Source of the DNA: Unio delphinus | Lineage: Eukaryota > Mollusca > Bivalvia > Unionida > Unionidae | Direction of reading: 5' to 3' | Length of the DNA: 64,000 nucleotides | NCBI GenBank assembly: GCA_029339505.1 | Contig: JAQISU010000094.1 | Span: 10,502,001 to 10,566,000 of the forward strand | Shown: positions 31,159 through 45,352 of the stretch, piece by piece | Position numbering within the stretch: the stretch's first letter is position 1 | Layout: every line of letters begins with the position of its first letter | Position numbers and translations under genes: made by a program | The notes under the pieces: generated by a model | What the model saw: the letters and a program-made list of their open reading frames with translations, nothing else | Databases searched by the model: none | Told to the model about the DNA's origin: nothing

Positions 31159-31751
31159 AGGATTAGTTTCTTGCTTATGGGGATAAAGCCTCTAACATTG
31201 TGATTTATGTTTAATGAGTTGACAAGCTGATTCTTAACAAAAAAAATTTAAAAATAATGTTGGAAGAATGTTTGCATTTTTCCCGACATTATTTGAAGTA
31301 CGTGTTACTAGTGTCGGCTATTCTCTAAACCAATGAATATTTATGCATCGAGATTATCTTGTTTCTCTTCAGAATATATTTTATGTGGTAGTTAATATGC
31401 AAAATTTAACATTTAAAAAAAGATTCTCCGATTGCTATTAAATCTCGGGAAACATCTATATCAGAAAATAGACATAACACATTATTCTCTCTATAAAGAG
31501 AAACAACACATGTATATTAAGTGAAAAATTCAATGTAACTTAAAATAATGTATAGGTTTCAAAAAATGTCTTTCTAAATACAACTAGAGGCCTACTTGTT
31601 TTTTCAACCACTAGAATTAGTAATTATGAAACACTACTAAATCTAAAAATTGTGCAATAAGCATTGATAATCAAAGGTATATTGAAGTTTGTATTTGAGA
31701 CAGCCGATTGTTGTTAATTCGATTTGAATTCGATTTACCCATGAACTTGTA

Positions 31752-31803
<52 letters not shown>

Positions 31804-32969
31804 ATATATATATTTCCGCCTTCCGTAAACCAGCTGAAAAGTGAAGTGAGAATCATAAAGAAATTTGATCGATTAAACAATGCAGAAAAGGAAGAAAAGA
31901 GAATAAAAAGAGAAATTGAGATATAGGATTTTGATCTTATCTAGCAGGCCATATCTCCGTCTGTCTACATGTATGTCGTTGTATACCTAACTCCAATTTT
32001 TATGGATGGATGGATGGATGGATGGTTGTGGAAATAGGGCGAACAGACGGAAGAATCAAACATTAACACATTGAGTAATTCTTACCACTAAGTGTGACAA
32101 ACAAGCACCATTTATTACCTTGGAACTAGTTTTGGAGAATATGCAAATTAAAATTAAACGATTTGCTGAGAGATATAATGTATATTGTTATAGGGCATTC
32201 ACGAGAATCGGGTCAGAGACAAAGGACTAACAATATACATACAGAATTACAAATATAGAAATTTAGCCAGTCTGTATTCTCTAAAATAGATTGAGATGAA
32301 AAAAATAAAACAATAACGGGTACACTCTGAAAAGAGAATAGACTACCGTTGCCGTAAATAAGAGCGTATTTCACACTCACTGGTCCGCAGACGGTATATA
32401 CCATGATATACCTCTCTCATAACGTACCAGCATATATTTGCATACGGTTTTATATTTATTTTTTTATTACAATTAAACAGCTCATGTTTTCCTATTTCAG
32501 CATAGTATGTGACATTACATCTGGGTTTATGTTTTATGGAGTTTGTTGCATACTAGATACAGATAAATATATAACTTACGGTATACGTCAAGAATGATAT
32601 ATTCGTATATTTATATAAAAGTCTACACGTCTACATACCGCTTTAGCATATGCGTGATATACCAATACGTATCGGTTGACTTGCAAAATATATTCACTGT
32701 TCAGTTCTAAATACAAATTGATATTAGCATTTTGCAATGACTGCGGCAGATATAGGCCGTTTGCATTTAAACTGCACCTGGTGTAAGACTTCCTATATTA
32801 ACCAAGACAATGTGAATACAAAGCGTCATAACTGAATACACGAATGATGTATCTTAATACTCACTATCATTTTAAATTGTTTTTAAAGTTGACATTGTGT
32901 AATGTTACTTTTAACACCATCACATCATTTCACCATATACAAATAGCAATTCTGACAAGCAAAATAAAA

Positions 32970-33450
32970 TGTTCAACCACCGCTGTGTAATTCAACAGAT
33001 ACAATTTAAAAACTCAACATACGAAATGAAACTTTCAGCATAATCAAGTTAAATTGAAACTCTCGACATATGAAATTACAATTTCCACAACCGCCATGTA
33101 ATTAAGAGAGAATCTAAAAACTCGACTTTGAACATAAAATTTTCAACCAGCCCTGTGTAATTCAACATATGAAATCTAAATAATCAACATATGAAATGTA
33201 ACTTTCAACATAAACTCTTTGAACCAATACGTAAATGAGAAAGTCTCGACGTATGACATTGAAGTTTCAACCACCGCCGTGTAATTCAAACGACACAATC
33301 TAAAACCTCGACATAGAAAATATAACTTTCAACCACTACTGTTTAATTCAACAGATACATTTTTAAAATCTCGACCTAGAAAATGGAACTTTAAACGACA
33401 AGAATTTTTTAAAAATACAACACGTGAATTAGGAATTCTGGACATATGAC
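32970..33450. repeat. Degenerate tandem array with CAACCACCGC and CTCGACAT blocks
   Basis: Five or more diverged units alternate TTCAACCAC-GCTGTGTAATTCA-like and AAAACTCGACATA-GAAA-like blocks. Spacing is irregular at about 60-75 bp. Confidence 0.6.
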
Positions 33451-34754
33451 ATTAAAATGTCAACGGCAACGTTATGATTGGACAAGGTTTCGTCCGCTAC
33501 GGCGCCTTATAGTTCCTTTACATTTTTTTAAGTTCGTTCCCTTACCTATTGTCATTGTGACCACGCATCTATAAAATATATATTTCCTCTCTTCTTTATT
33601 ACGTTCTCTGCACTATACCACTGGCTACCTGTATATACTTTTTATTTAGGTAGGTTGGTAATGACGCAGTCGAGTGGTAGCTCAGCCATAAAATAAATAA
33701 ATAAATGTTATTTTTTTAATCCTGCATGCTGCTTTTATCGTAAACTTTAAACGAAATCAAAAATAATTTTATGTATAATATTTAACATTGCACTAAAGAC
33801 AATATAACAGAAGAATGTAATAATGCTTGATAGATCATGGACGAATGAGTCTTAATAATTAACTATTTCCACGTGTGAGTTCTCTGGACGTGTACAACTT
33901 TTAATGTAAAAGATAAGTTATTCGTAGTGATCACAATAAAGTATTTCAAACAAATGCAGTGCAGTATATTTCTTTTCATTGATTTTCATGGCGTTCTCTT
34001 TTCTTTTATTCAATATAGTAATTAAACACTGTCCATTTTTAGGTACATGTAGTATGTTATGTCACAGTGTTTCAAATATAAGGGTGTAGAACATCAATCT
34101 CTTCGTCAATTATATCGCGCTTGCCCACCCTTGAAGTCATTGTGCATATAAAAATGATATCATATGCAACCAATGCAATTGCTCTTTTCTCATGCAATTA
34201 TTTATATTAATTGTTTACAATTACGTCAATGTAGAGACGATCCCTGCTCTCCGCCTCTGAAAAAAAAGACCGTTTGTTAAAATAATCCGAAGCACACATA
34301 TCCGTTAGACCTGCTGCTATATTTAGAAGGGGAAGTTCATAGTAATCACTCCTTCTGAGGATTGATAATAGATCACGCCTGGAGTAACCGGTGACAAATT
34401 GTTCCGGGATAGAGGAAGAGGAAAATAACCGATTGGTTCACTCGAGCAGTAGCAGTTCCTATTTCAGCCAGTATTCTGTCTTTCAAATTCAGACTCAGTC
34501 CTAAGACAAGTGGAATAGTAATAGATCTAAAAGCAATCTCATATCTGAAGAGAAACCCGTTCATTCAAACGATAAATATCTTTCTCAGAAGAAAATATAG
34601 TAGAAGTATTAATACTAAGGTAAGTTATCTAGCAATCTAAACTTCAACCACTCCATATTTTATAAAATCCATACGATAATGAATGATATATAAAATATAT
34701 TCGTGCAGCATTATATTGTCACATTTCACAGTTTACAACAACAATAATAACAAA

Positions 34755-34775
34755 AACAACAACAACAACAACAAC

Positions 34776-34831
<56 letters not shown>
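34755..34831. repeat. (AAC)n(AAT)n trinucleotide tract
   Basis: An AAC run is followed by a longer AAT run. Confidence 0.95.
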
Positions 34832-34832
<1 letters not shown>

Positions 34833-35397
34833 TAACGACTTTATTCATGAAGTTGATTTTGTGGAGATTTTAATTTAAAATATATATGAATGAATCGCAT
34901 CTATATGATAAGCTATCTTTGATAAGAAATCTATTATGTATAGACTTTATGTTTATCTTATTCTAAGCAGTGGCTATTAACCTTTGAAACTGATTGAATG
35001 ATCAATAGTTATGGATAATTAAGTCACTATCAATGTACAGAAAATACGCATATGCCTTTAGATATTTGAGGAACGTATTTGATTGGTTTAAAACAAATCT
35101 TCTTCTAATCTTGTCAAATATCTTTAAGCAGCTTCCCAACATACAACAATAGTAAATTACAAGTATACCTTAAGACAAATTACAAAATTAAAACAAATTT
35201 TGTAAACATAAAGAAACTCGTGAAAATATTCAAATTAGCACAAATGTAGCATTGTCTTATTGTGACGCTAGGTCAATATATTTACTTTTAAAGAAACATA
35301 AATTACATTTCTCGTTCATCTATACAAAGAATTCTGATGTTCATAATTTAGCGATTTGTTTATGTAGATAACAAAACCAACAATATATTACCTAGTT

Positions 35398-35410
35398 ATT
35401 ACTTTTACAG
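35398..35410 (+). promoter_or_regulatory. Probable 3' splice site abutting the IL-17 start codon
   Basis: A pyrimidine-rich stretch followed by ACAG ends at the base before ATG. The disrupted paralogue has the same arrangement at 58182-58192 (CATTTTCAG then ATG). Confidence 0.6.
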
Positions 35411-35977
35411 ATGGAAACACCATTCTTCATTATATTGTCGGCAGTACTGTTCGTTATGCTCTGCACGGAGACGGCACTAGGTGCTCCGTTGACCTGTCAA
35501 GTTCCAAGCAATCTCAGTCTCCAGTATGACAAGTTGGTACAGTACAACAAAACAGTCAATTTCTTTTTCCCACCTAGTCTTGCCGACGGACAGGCGACAT
35601 CCAATTGGGACATCACAAAAATGGCGCACGACAGTTTAGCATATGGGACGACCACGTGCCCTTTGGAAATAATTGCAGGAGCCGACATTCCAGTATATGC
35701 ACGATCCACGTGTCCATGGTATTACGTGGCCATCCACGATCCTCAACGTTACCCTTCCACTTATCTTACCGCTAAACCAAGATGTGTCACGTGCATTGGC
35801 TCCAAGGGAGATTTAGACTGCATCCCAATAACGCAGAACGTGGAATATCTACAACAAATTGAATGCGTGAGCGGCCTCTACCGATACGAGAAACGTTCAA
35901 TGGACATTGCTGTTGGTTACACGTGCGGGGGTCGGAGAACAGTTAATAACACCAGTTCAAGCATCGACTACGCTTAA
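35411..35977 (+). CDS. IL17-like: IL-17-like secreted cytokine, 188 aa
   Basis: A signal peptide is clear (PFFIILSAVLFVMLC, cleavage likely after LGA at about residue 24). The C-terminal IL-17 fold region starts at ARSTCPWYY (about residue 97) and continues with DPQRYPS, AKPRCVTCIGSKG, the Cys of LDCIP, IECVSGLYRYEK and VGYTCGG. The cysteine spacing and the CPW..DP.R.P order fit invertebrate IL-17 proteins. Such cytokines are secreted, signal through IL-17 receptors and act in mucosal and haemocyte immunity. The whole coding part is in one exon. ATTACTTTTACAG directly precedes the ATG, as a typical 3' splice site, so a 5' untranslated exon probably lies upstream and is not identified. There are two N-glycosylation sites (NLS, NKT) in the N-terminal half and one (NTS) near the C-terminus. 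The frame is intact. Confidence 0.9.
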   Translation: METPFFIILSAVLFVMLCTETALGAPLTCQVPSNLSLQYDKLVQYNKTVNFFFPPSLADGQATSNWDITKMAHDSLAYGTTTCPLEIIAGADIPVYARSTCPWYYVAIHDPQRYPSTYLTAKPRCVTCIGSKGDLDCIPITQNVEYLQQIECVSGLYRYEKRSMDIAVGYTCGGRRTVNNTSSSIDYA

Positions 35978-38007
35978 CTCAGAAAAAAAGAAGAAGAAAA
36001 CAAAACTACAGTTCATAGACGAATAACATGGGTCGGGTACGGTCATTCCAAAATATATAAATGTCATCAATCTAGAGTATGATGTATTGAATCGATAAAT
36101 GGACATATCGAGAATTTTGCAATTCAATGCCTATTAGCGACAAAACTAAAAAGGTTTAGATATAACATTGATGGTACATTATTTAAAAAATATAATAAGT
36201 TTTTTAAAAAAATGTAAAGCTGCCACACAAGTCCAAGAAGACATTTTGACAATCCACAACTTTTTGATATTTGTTTTCGATTCACTATTTTAGACACGTA
36301 GCAAACTTAATAATGTTTTATAATTTGTACTTCAGAGAGTGTTTAAAAGATATTTTTTATTTTTAATTTATAGCCTAGTTAATAATCTGCTCTCAGGCCT
36401 TTTTTTGTGTGCATGTATTTTTCTTTGTTAATTTTATCTTGCCACATTATAAAGATGAATCACTATTCCGAAAGTAGAAGCTTCTGATTCTATGAAATTA
36501 TTGGTGTGCGGAAAAGCATTTCTTTTGATACAAGAATGGCGAAATTTATTTATTTATTTATTTAATTTTACAGATTATTAGTAACAAAAATGAGAGTTAT
36601 TTTACATGATAGTAGTCATAAGAACTCATTTAAAAACTGTGTCACTGCCTTTGGAAGTTTTTAAAATTATTTTTAAGTCGTTATATTATGTTAAGAGTTT
36701 TATCGTGGTTGTGCAATTAATTTAATATTGTCGTATGTGATAACTGTGCGTGACGGATTTTATAATGTATATATGGATGGATGGATGGAAGGATTGATGG
36801 ATGGATGGATGGATGTCCGTACATATGTATAGGTTACACTGCCATGGATTACAAATTAATCTAATGCGAGACCAATATGTACAAGATTTATGATTTTGTC
36901 CAAAAGTCAAAATTTGACAGATGGAAGTGAATTTCGTTGATGTACGCAAGGAAAGATATATTTATTTTGTTAGCATTTTGTTTGCTTATTCGTTTGCGTT
37001 AGTTTTTTCTGCTTGTTTATTTATTTTGAGTGATCCAGATTTAAATGAGTCTTAAGTTTAACTGTAATGTATTCTATTTTTTATAAGACTTTACATAACC
37101 ATACTTTCCATGCCCTTATGTTACACTTTTGTAAGCTATACATATTTGTTGTTGTAATGACGTACATCAAACAAATTCATGCTAATGCTTTTTTGTGGGT
37201 ACATACATTTAAAATACCTCACCAAGCAATTTAAACAGAATTTTTCTGGAGCGGATTTAATTTCGTGGATATTCATTACGCACAAGATACATAAGAAAAG
37301 GAAATCATTTAGGAATGGTTCTGACATTATAGAATACACGATCATTTACAATGTTATTTCATTTGTATATACAGATTAATCTATTTATATTTTGCATCAA
37401 GTCACATTTTTTGTGGGGAAAAGACTATGTTTGGGTAATCATTTTTGTACATTTATTTACACAATATTTGATTTACTAAATTATATTTTAAAAAGAATAC
37501 TGTACGTATTCTTTCGTATTACCAATGTTACCTTGCTAAAGCATTACATGTATTTCTTGTTTAGAAAACAAAGTGTCTTTATATCGGTGAATATGCGTAG
37601 GTTTCACATTAAAATGAGTAAATTGATAAAGTATCTTTCACGGTTGTATCGATACACAATAGTGATTTATTTTTAAAACGTTTTCTATTTATTGATGATA
37701 AAATAGCTAAATATTGCAAAAATAACTTCAAAAGATCTGTATGATTGCTTTTGAATGTCACAGATGAAGTTTCAGTGCTGTCCTTATTTAGTGGGAACTG
37801 TGATATTGTTTTAATGATATGCCTTCAATGATGTTATACATATATGAGATAAGTATGATGCCAAACACTCAAAGTAAAAGATCTCATAATTTTGCTTTAT
37901 TAAGCTTTGCATTTGTCTAATGTCTCATTGTTCGCTTACATATTAAAGTATTTTTATTAAGATTATAGTGATGTTTCTGAAAAATCTATCTTTCTATCTA
38001 TCTGTCC

Positions 38008-38085
<78 letters not shown>
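38008..38085. repeat. (AT)n microsatellite
   Basis: An AT tract with one interruption. Confidence 0.95.
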
Positions 38086-38087
<2 letters not shown>

Positions 38088-39177
38088 TACGATAATTTCG
38101 CACGATTAACCCAATTCTTTGAAGTTTCGAGAAATAATGAAAGCTAAGATATCAATCCAGTTAATTGGAGTCGAGAAATTCCTCCAAAGAAATTGGAATT
38201 TTAAAACACGTTTCATGGCTACATGGGAAACGTAATACATTTCTAATGAACCTAAAAAAGACAACTTTCATACAAAGAACGTAAATTTTTTTGAAGAAAT
38301 AACGTAGTACAGAGAAATTCAAATTGTATAGAATAAACATATTTCAAAATCTGAAATGATCCAATTGCGTGTTTGTTGCCACGTGCATGTAAGAGAGAGG
38401 AGATTTTAACAACATCAAGAACATGAAGAAGAATGGCATAACTTAAGTAAATGAAAACCATGATACAATTATGAGAAGGTTGCATGCAATAAAACAGTAC
38501 AAATATTTACTTCCTCACTATAAAACAAAATATTCTTATAACATGATGGTATCTGTTCCTTTTAATTGAATTAAGATCAGTTATCTAACAATTTCGGAAG
38601 CTGATTAAATAAACACTTGTGCGATCACGTGTCATTAGTAACATGAATTCATCAAATGATTAGTGTATCGCAAAAAACTAAGAAATGAATCGCAAGTATC
38701 CTTCTCTTTGATAACATGTAAAACATTTTGATTAGTATTTTATGCCAACGCTTCACTCACTGATACGAATCTAGTAAACAAATTGAAAAAGCTCAATCGA
38801 GATTCCGCAAGAGCAAAAATGGATGGCGTTATTGCCGCCATTTTGAAGACTTTTCCAAGGCTTTTGACTATTGATCGTGTACAGTTACCATCTTAGTTAG
38901 TCCACAAAGGCATCAGCAGCAATTTTTCTTTTTAAATTCGATGGTCTAGAATCTACGTTCATGTTTTCAGGTGAAAAGATAACATACAGAATTCTTCACC
39001 TGCAATATTTGCACCAGACAAGATTGCGTATTATATTTATAAAGGACTTTGTACCAGGCCACTGATAAAAAGTATAGAATTGGTATCTTTGTTACACAAG
39101 AAATATTTGACAAACTAATACTCTGTTTTATGCTGATGACGTAGCAAACACTCTTGATCAAAGTATTAAATTCGAAT

Positions 39178-39178
<1 letters not shown>

Positions 39179-39258
<80 letters not shown>
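39179..39258. repeat. (AT)n microsatellite
   Basis: An 80-bp AT tract. Confidence 0.95.
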
Positions 39259-39260
<2 letters not shown>

Positions 39261-39957
39261 CTACGTCTTTCCATAATTATTCTCTATTCAAAATACTCGA
39301 AGAATTTATTCTATTTATGATTTTAACAGTTTTTATCTTAACGATATTAAGGATGGTAAACTTCGAGGTCGGCTCTAACATCACAATCATAAATACAGTT
39401 CAGTCCACTGAAATTCTAGCATTAAGTTGATATTTCTCAAAAGTGCTTTATTTCGATCAATCCAAAAATGTGTCTGTATTTTGTGTTCTTATTTACATTT
39501 ATTTTTCTCACAGAGCTTAACCATTACATCATGGTTCATGGGACCTTAAACGTTACTATGTAGCACAAGAAAATCCGACAGCTGTTACAGGTATGGAGAG
39601 TTCTTATTTTACCTATGAGAATAGGTTGATATACTGCAAATGGGTCTATTTAGCGTCCGATATTCAAACTAACTGACACCAGCTCTGAGGAGCAATTATT
39701 CCAAGAAACAATCAAAAACTTTTAGAAATAAAACAACCATAAAGAAGTATATACATGCAAATATACAGTTTGAACAACAAAGATTTGTGCAGACATTATT
39801 AAATCAAATTTCGACAGATATAACGGCATATAAGGTAAATACTCATGTTATATGTGCTATATACGTAACCTTCTAGACACACAATACAATCAACAACAAA
39901 TTACAATTTTATAAATAAAATGTGCCTGAATGAAACATATCAATGTACGACTATGAG

Positions 39958-40001
<44 letters not shown>

Positions 40002-40505
40002 ACGTATGCCACAGCGGCATGTACAAGGATGCAACGAACTACAGAAGTATAGACCTAGATATATACCGTCATACAATACACTGGACTATAGAAGCTTATA
40101 CTGTTTAACTGTAATCGAAAATAAAAAGAAAACTGTAGACCCAGTATTGGAACACTATGAGAGGATAAATCAGGGTATATGCCTATCGCGGTCGGGTGTT
40201 GACCCTCACATGTCTTCATAACCAGGTGTTATAGTCCTTGTTCTCAAATCCTTTCTAGAGAATATTGGTTGGTTTAAGTACTACTTTGTAATTTATGTTT
40301 ATGTTGTTATCCTCTTTATTAAAACCGATTTTTAAGGTATGCCTTATGATAATTAGACTTATATCTCTCTAGAAATGGTTCCGTGTAAATTGGCATATTC
40401 TCCGAAAATTTAGAATCTATGAAATCAATAGGGCTTGTGTGTCAGATTAGTATTAAAAGAAATGCTGTTTAATTACTCTGTCTCTTTGCCCTCGTTGTAC
40501 ATTTA

Positions 40506-40506
<1 letters not shown>

Positions 40507-40573
<67 letters not shown>
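40507..40573. repeat. (TC)n microsatellite
   Basis: A 67-bp TC tract. Confidence 0.95.
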
Positions 40574-40580
<7 letters not shown>

Positions 40581-42398
40581 ATATATGAAGTGAAAGTTAC
40601 AAATCAGCTTCTCATCTCATGAAGTCGAAGACAATGTAAGTGTTCGTCGTTATTATAGATAACAAGGGCTGTTATTGTTCTTATAGACAAAGCACTTACA
40701 CATAAGTAATTTTTGCAAAAATTATGTGTCCTCGTCACCGAAATAAAATTATAAAAATCCGTATGTCAAGTAAAATTAATCATGAAACTGTTGTAGAATC
40801 CCCATCTTGCTTTTTAAGACACGTAATGTACAGATTATTCTTTGACGGGTCCTCTGTCGTACAAAATATCTGTAATGGGAGGAAGTCTAGATGGGCCGGT
40901 AACTAGGCTAATGTCAAATGTAAATGTTGCTATAGCTATACTTCCATATTATTGAAGAGACTATAAATTCTAAGCGTTACAAACTGTGCATAAAGGAAGG
41001 CCTGTCCTACATCACGATGGCAGAGGAAATGAAGATGATTAAATAGTACCTAGATCTCAAATAGTACCAGCAGTGATACAAACAGAAATGAAACAACTAT
41101 TTTTTTTTAAATCTTCTTCCATACATTAATTTTATGTTCGTCTTTCAATATTTAAAGCACATTTCATACATTATCTCATATTTTATGTTCTTCAGACCTG
41201 CCTCTCCAAAATTTAGGCATATTTTTATTTTGTTCTTCTTTTCCATCTATAACCACCAACCCAATGATAATGAATCTTGAAACGGGTAAAAACTGTCTGT
41301 TATACCTTTATGTAATAAATGAAACGGCGGCGTCAAATGCAACAAAAATTAATAACCGCCCCCCCCCCCGCCCCCCGACAGTAGTAACATTTTTTTTAAT
41401 AGTTTTCCGCATGAATCATAACTTACTTGACCTGTTGCTATTCAATGTTTTGTGTCACCCATTAGGTCTCATGTGCCCATTATAATACATATTTGTAAGA
41501 AAATCTCTTGATTTAATATAACTCTAAAATTATGTATATAGTGTTTAAGACTGTCATCATATTCATAGTCATGCCTGGACACTAAGGATAATCAGACATT
41601 GAGTAGTGGCGATTGCAATCATAATCAAAATTAGGGTTCAAATTCCAATGCCGAAATGGACTGCAAGCCTGTCAAAACTAAATTAACGTCTAAGTGAAGA
41701 ATAAAAACAAATAGCAATCAAAAGCCTTACAAGTAAACTCCCAATTAATAAAAGATGTTGTTTAATGATGTAAAATTCTGAAGACTGTTGGAGATTTTTT
41801 TCATGTTGCTAAAGCAAATATTGACTATCAATCCACGCAAGCAAATTTGTTAACGAGGCTAAACATTTCTTCATTTTTGCACATAGACATTAAATAACTT
41901 GACAAAATACACAATTTAAAGCATCTAAATTTATCGACAAAAGATGGTCGCTGTCTTAAAATTATTGGAAAATTTCAGAACTTCTTATATTCACGTTCTG
42001 CGGTTTTTATCCGCATTACCATAGAAAGGAGAAAAATATGCTTGCAAAAAGAAGGCTTTTGCCTTTAAAAAATTATTTTTAAAAATTGCGTTTTTGTTTG
42101 TAGAAATACAAGAAGATATTTCACGTGTGACGTGGAAACATGTTGGATTGTACATAGCAAATGACGTTGCTTTTAAAGTGATGGTAAAATGAAGCGTGAT
42201 ACACCTATACTATTGCTTTTATGAAATTGTGATCCGCACATGACGCAATGTGCATATATAGACGTTGTTGCAACAGTAGGATATCGCTTCTATACTTACT
42301 TGATCAATTATGAATTTCCACTGGTTAATTGTTAACGACATACGAAAATAACCGGACAAATTATTAATAATCCTTGTTTTCTAAATTAATTAAATACG

Positions 42399-42400
<2 letters not shown>

Positions 42401-42438
<38 letters not shown>

Positions 42439-42536
42439 CATACATTCATGCATGCATGCATACATGCATGCATACATACATACATACATACATACATACA
42501 TACATACATACATACATACATACATACATACATACA
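42401..42536. repeat. (AC)n then (TGCA/CATA)n array
   Basis: An AC tract is followed by TGCA/CATG units and then pure CATA repeats. Confidence 0.95.
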
Positions 42537-43357
42537 AAGACACAGACGAAAATAGTTATATGAAATGTGTGTTTGAAAAGAAAATTATTAATTTTTCATT
42601 CGAAACCTTATAAGTCCACTGTACATCGTCTAGAGTCATAACCGCAACGTATAAGGGCAGGAGTACTTAATAGTCAGGTACAGCTTAGATGACTTATTCA
42701 GACCATTGAATGACAAACTGAATGAATAAATAAAATTATTAATTAATTTTAAAACAATTTAACTAGAAAAATGAATAAATGATAATCAATCATTTATACG
42801 TATGGCAATTAAAACACTTTATGCCTTGTAGTCGTCTTAGTTAAAATTATGTGCACATTTTATACTACAAGTTTACCTTTCTTTATTCTTCATGCGTATA
42901 TTTCTAATAAATTTTAAAGGATATGGAATAAACTGGTGCATAACGATTAACACTGCCTATAAGATGATATAGACAAGTGTAATAATATTTGAGCAGCAAA
43001 TAGACACACACCGAATATGTTCCAATAATTAGCCGTCTCTTTCCAAGATAAATAAATTTTAAACAGAACAACGAAAACAGTGCAGCCAGTTAATTATTTT
43101 TCTTTCTCTTTAATTTTTATTTCTTTTATCCACTAATCGAAAATAACAAAGTTCTGTCGTTGATCGGTTATGTCTTGGTGCAATGTTTTAAATACGAGGG
43201 CTTTTATCATATGACTTTTATAACGCTATATAGTCTTACAGTGCTGGTGTACCGTGAAATACTTCTCAAATACGAGGGCGTACATCAGCTACCTTGTCAA
43301 ATTCATCGCGCTTACACACCTTTCAAGTCATCGTGTGCGTGCGTGTGTGTGTGTCTG

Positions 43358-43505
43358 TTTGCTTTTAATGTAACTTTAGCAATCTGAGTCACATTGCTAC
43401 GATGTCTGCAGTGTCTGCGGTGTTGCAGTTTATAGTCATGTCTAGCACAGCGACATGTTACCGCAAACACGTGGCATCACGTCCCACCAGTCCTGACACC
43501 ATCGT
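43358..43505 (-). mobile_element. SINE fragment (3' body), reverse orientation
   Basis: The reverse complement reads through CAGGACTGGTGGGACGTGAT, the CTAGACATGACTATAAACTG block and GACATCGTAGCAATGTGACT. These correspond to the body of the full SINE copies. The tRNA-like head is absent. Confidence 0.75.
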
Positions 43506-44090
43506 AAATACTAAAGGATATCCGAAACAACCAATATAATTGATATGTCTCATGTATTATTACGTCATTTAAACGGCGATCCCAGCTTTCCGGAAATAAT
43601 CAGTACTTTATAAAACTCGAAGCATATATATGTATTTATGATGGCACTCAATTACTATATTTAGAACGGCCTTTAGTTCGACCTTACTCACTGCTGAATA
43701 GTAGAAAGGTTCGGCACAAACGCGCTACGCATGAAGAATTATTTTGAAATTATTCCTGATTTGAGAAAGAGGAAAATAATTCTTTGGTTCACATGCGAAT
43801 TTTCGATTGGGTTTAATAGTTCCGATATAAACCAAATTTATGTCTCCTAAAATCAGAATTTCTTCTTTAGAATCTCAATGCTTTTTACAACATATATAAT
43901 GATATTAATACAGAAAAACAAAAAACAAACAATCAGCATGAAATTAGAAAACATAGAAAATAAATGCTGAATATATTTAAGGTAAGCAACATTATTAGGT
44001 ATTTATGGTTGTTCTTGCAGTCGAGAAAAATGTTTTAAGAGCACTCTTGAAAGGGATCACTGTGTCTTTGTGTCTGCTTTCAACGGGCAA

Positions 44091-44216
44091 ATACGTGCAT
44101 TAGCACCAATGGAAATTTAGACTGCAACGTGGAATATCCAAAACAAACTGATTCGATATACGAAATGATGCCGGAAAACAGTTAATAACACCAGTTCAAG
44201 CATCGACTACACTTAA
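44091..44216 (+). pseudogene. Deleted relic of an IL-17-like gene
   Basis: The 126 bases align with the 3' half of the intact gene at 35411-35977, with several internal deletions. Shared blocks are ACGTGCATT, GATTTAGACTGC-like, AACGTGGAATAT and the terminal ACAGTTAATAACACCAG and CATCGACTAC before a TAA. No start, signal peptide or complete cysteine set remains. The upstream DNA (43150-43900) is a diverged copy of the region upstream of the intact gene, so this is a segmental duplicate and not a retrocopy. The last 40 bases are far better preserved than the rest. Confidence 0.8.
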
Positions 44217-44230
44217 TTTAAAAGAAAATG

Positions 44231-44269
<39 letters not shown>
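44231..44269. repeat. (AC)n microsatellite
   Basis: An AC tract just downstream of the IL-17 relic. Confidence 0.95.
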
Positions 44270-44270
<1 letters not shown>

Positions 44271-44850
44271 ATCAAGTCCAAAAAGACATTTTTTGTTTTA
44301 AATTCAAAACTTTAGACACGTTGGAAACTGTACTCCAAAGAGCGTTTGAAATATTTCATTTTCATTTTCTGATTGATATATTTATTTCTTGACCCGCTGT
44401 CATGCATTCGACGTTTTTTAAAATAATTAATTCTTTTGAAACTTTTGATGTTAGATAGGGTACATAGAGGGCCACCTCTTGATAAAGTTAAACAATGATG
44501 TCACGTAAGTGGGAAAATTTATAAGAATTTAAATAATGTACATGTATTGACAAATATCATATTAAATTTAAGTACTATAAGGAAGCATACAAAAATCGGT
44601 TTATTGCGCAATAAAGATTAACACCAGGATCTCTGTTGCAAATGGTATTTCAGATGCCAGCTTGTAAATTTGTAAATTCGATTTTTAATGCAATCTTCAC
44701 ACGCACTACTATGATTTACAACTATTCGTATTCCACAAACCAAAACAAATAGGAATCAGAATGCGATATGTTAGTTAGCAAGACCAATTAAGGAAAATAA
44801 AAAAAATATCAGACAGAAACAGAAATATGATGCCATTTTACTATGTGTGT

Positions 44851-45057
<207 letters not shown>

Positions 45058-45067
45058 ATGTGGATTT

Positions 45068-45352
45068 CGATTTTTAACGTCCCTTTAACAATATTTCAGT
45101 CATATCGCTACGATTTTTGCAGTGACAGTTTATTGTTATATCTAGCCGCAGATATGTAGCATCATGTCCCACCCAGTCACATTATCCTGATACCAGGTCG
45201 ACCAGCCCTAACACTAACCTTTTAACGCTGAGCGCCATGAGGCAACTGTTAGTGCTATTTTTACAAGTGTTTAATATGACTTGGCCGGGGTTGTAACCCG
45301 CGACCTTCCGCATGCGAGGCGGACGCTCTAACTACTAGACCACCTGAGCTGG
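45068..45352 (-). mobile_element. Full-length tRNA-headed SINE, reverse orientation
   Basis: The reverse complement starts with TGGTCTAGTAGTTAGAGCG, followed by CTCGCATGCGGAAGGTCGCG. It continues through the shared body (AAAAGGTTAGTGTTAGG, ATAATGTGACTGGGTGGGAC) and ends at the AG/AT microsatellite. It is the most complete copy in the window. Confidence 0.85.

Larger units (their letters stand above)
35978..43149. other. Host non-coding DNA between IL-17 copies
   Basis: No coding frame is supported. The stretch holds a GGAT-type tract (36774-36812), AT tracts (38008-38085 and 39179-39258), AC and TC tracts (39959-39998 and 40508-40572) and a CATA/TGCA array (42401-42535). The segment around 38300-38400 resembles 29690-29750, which again suggests old segmental duplication. 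Confidence 0.5.
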
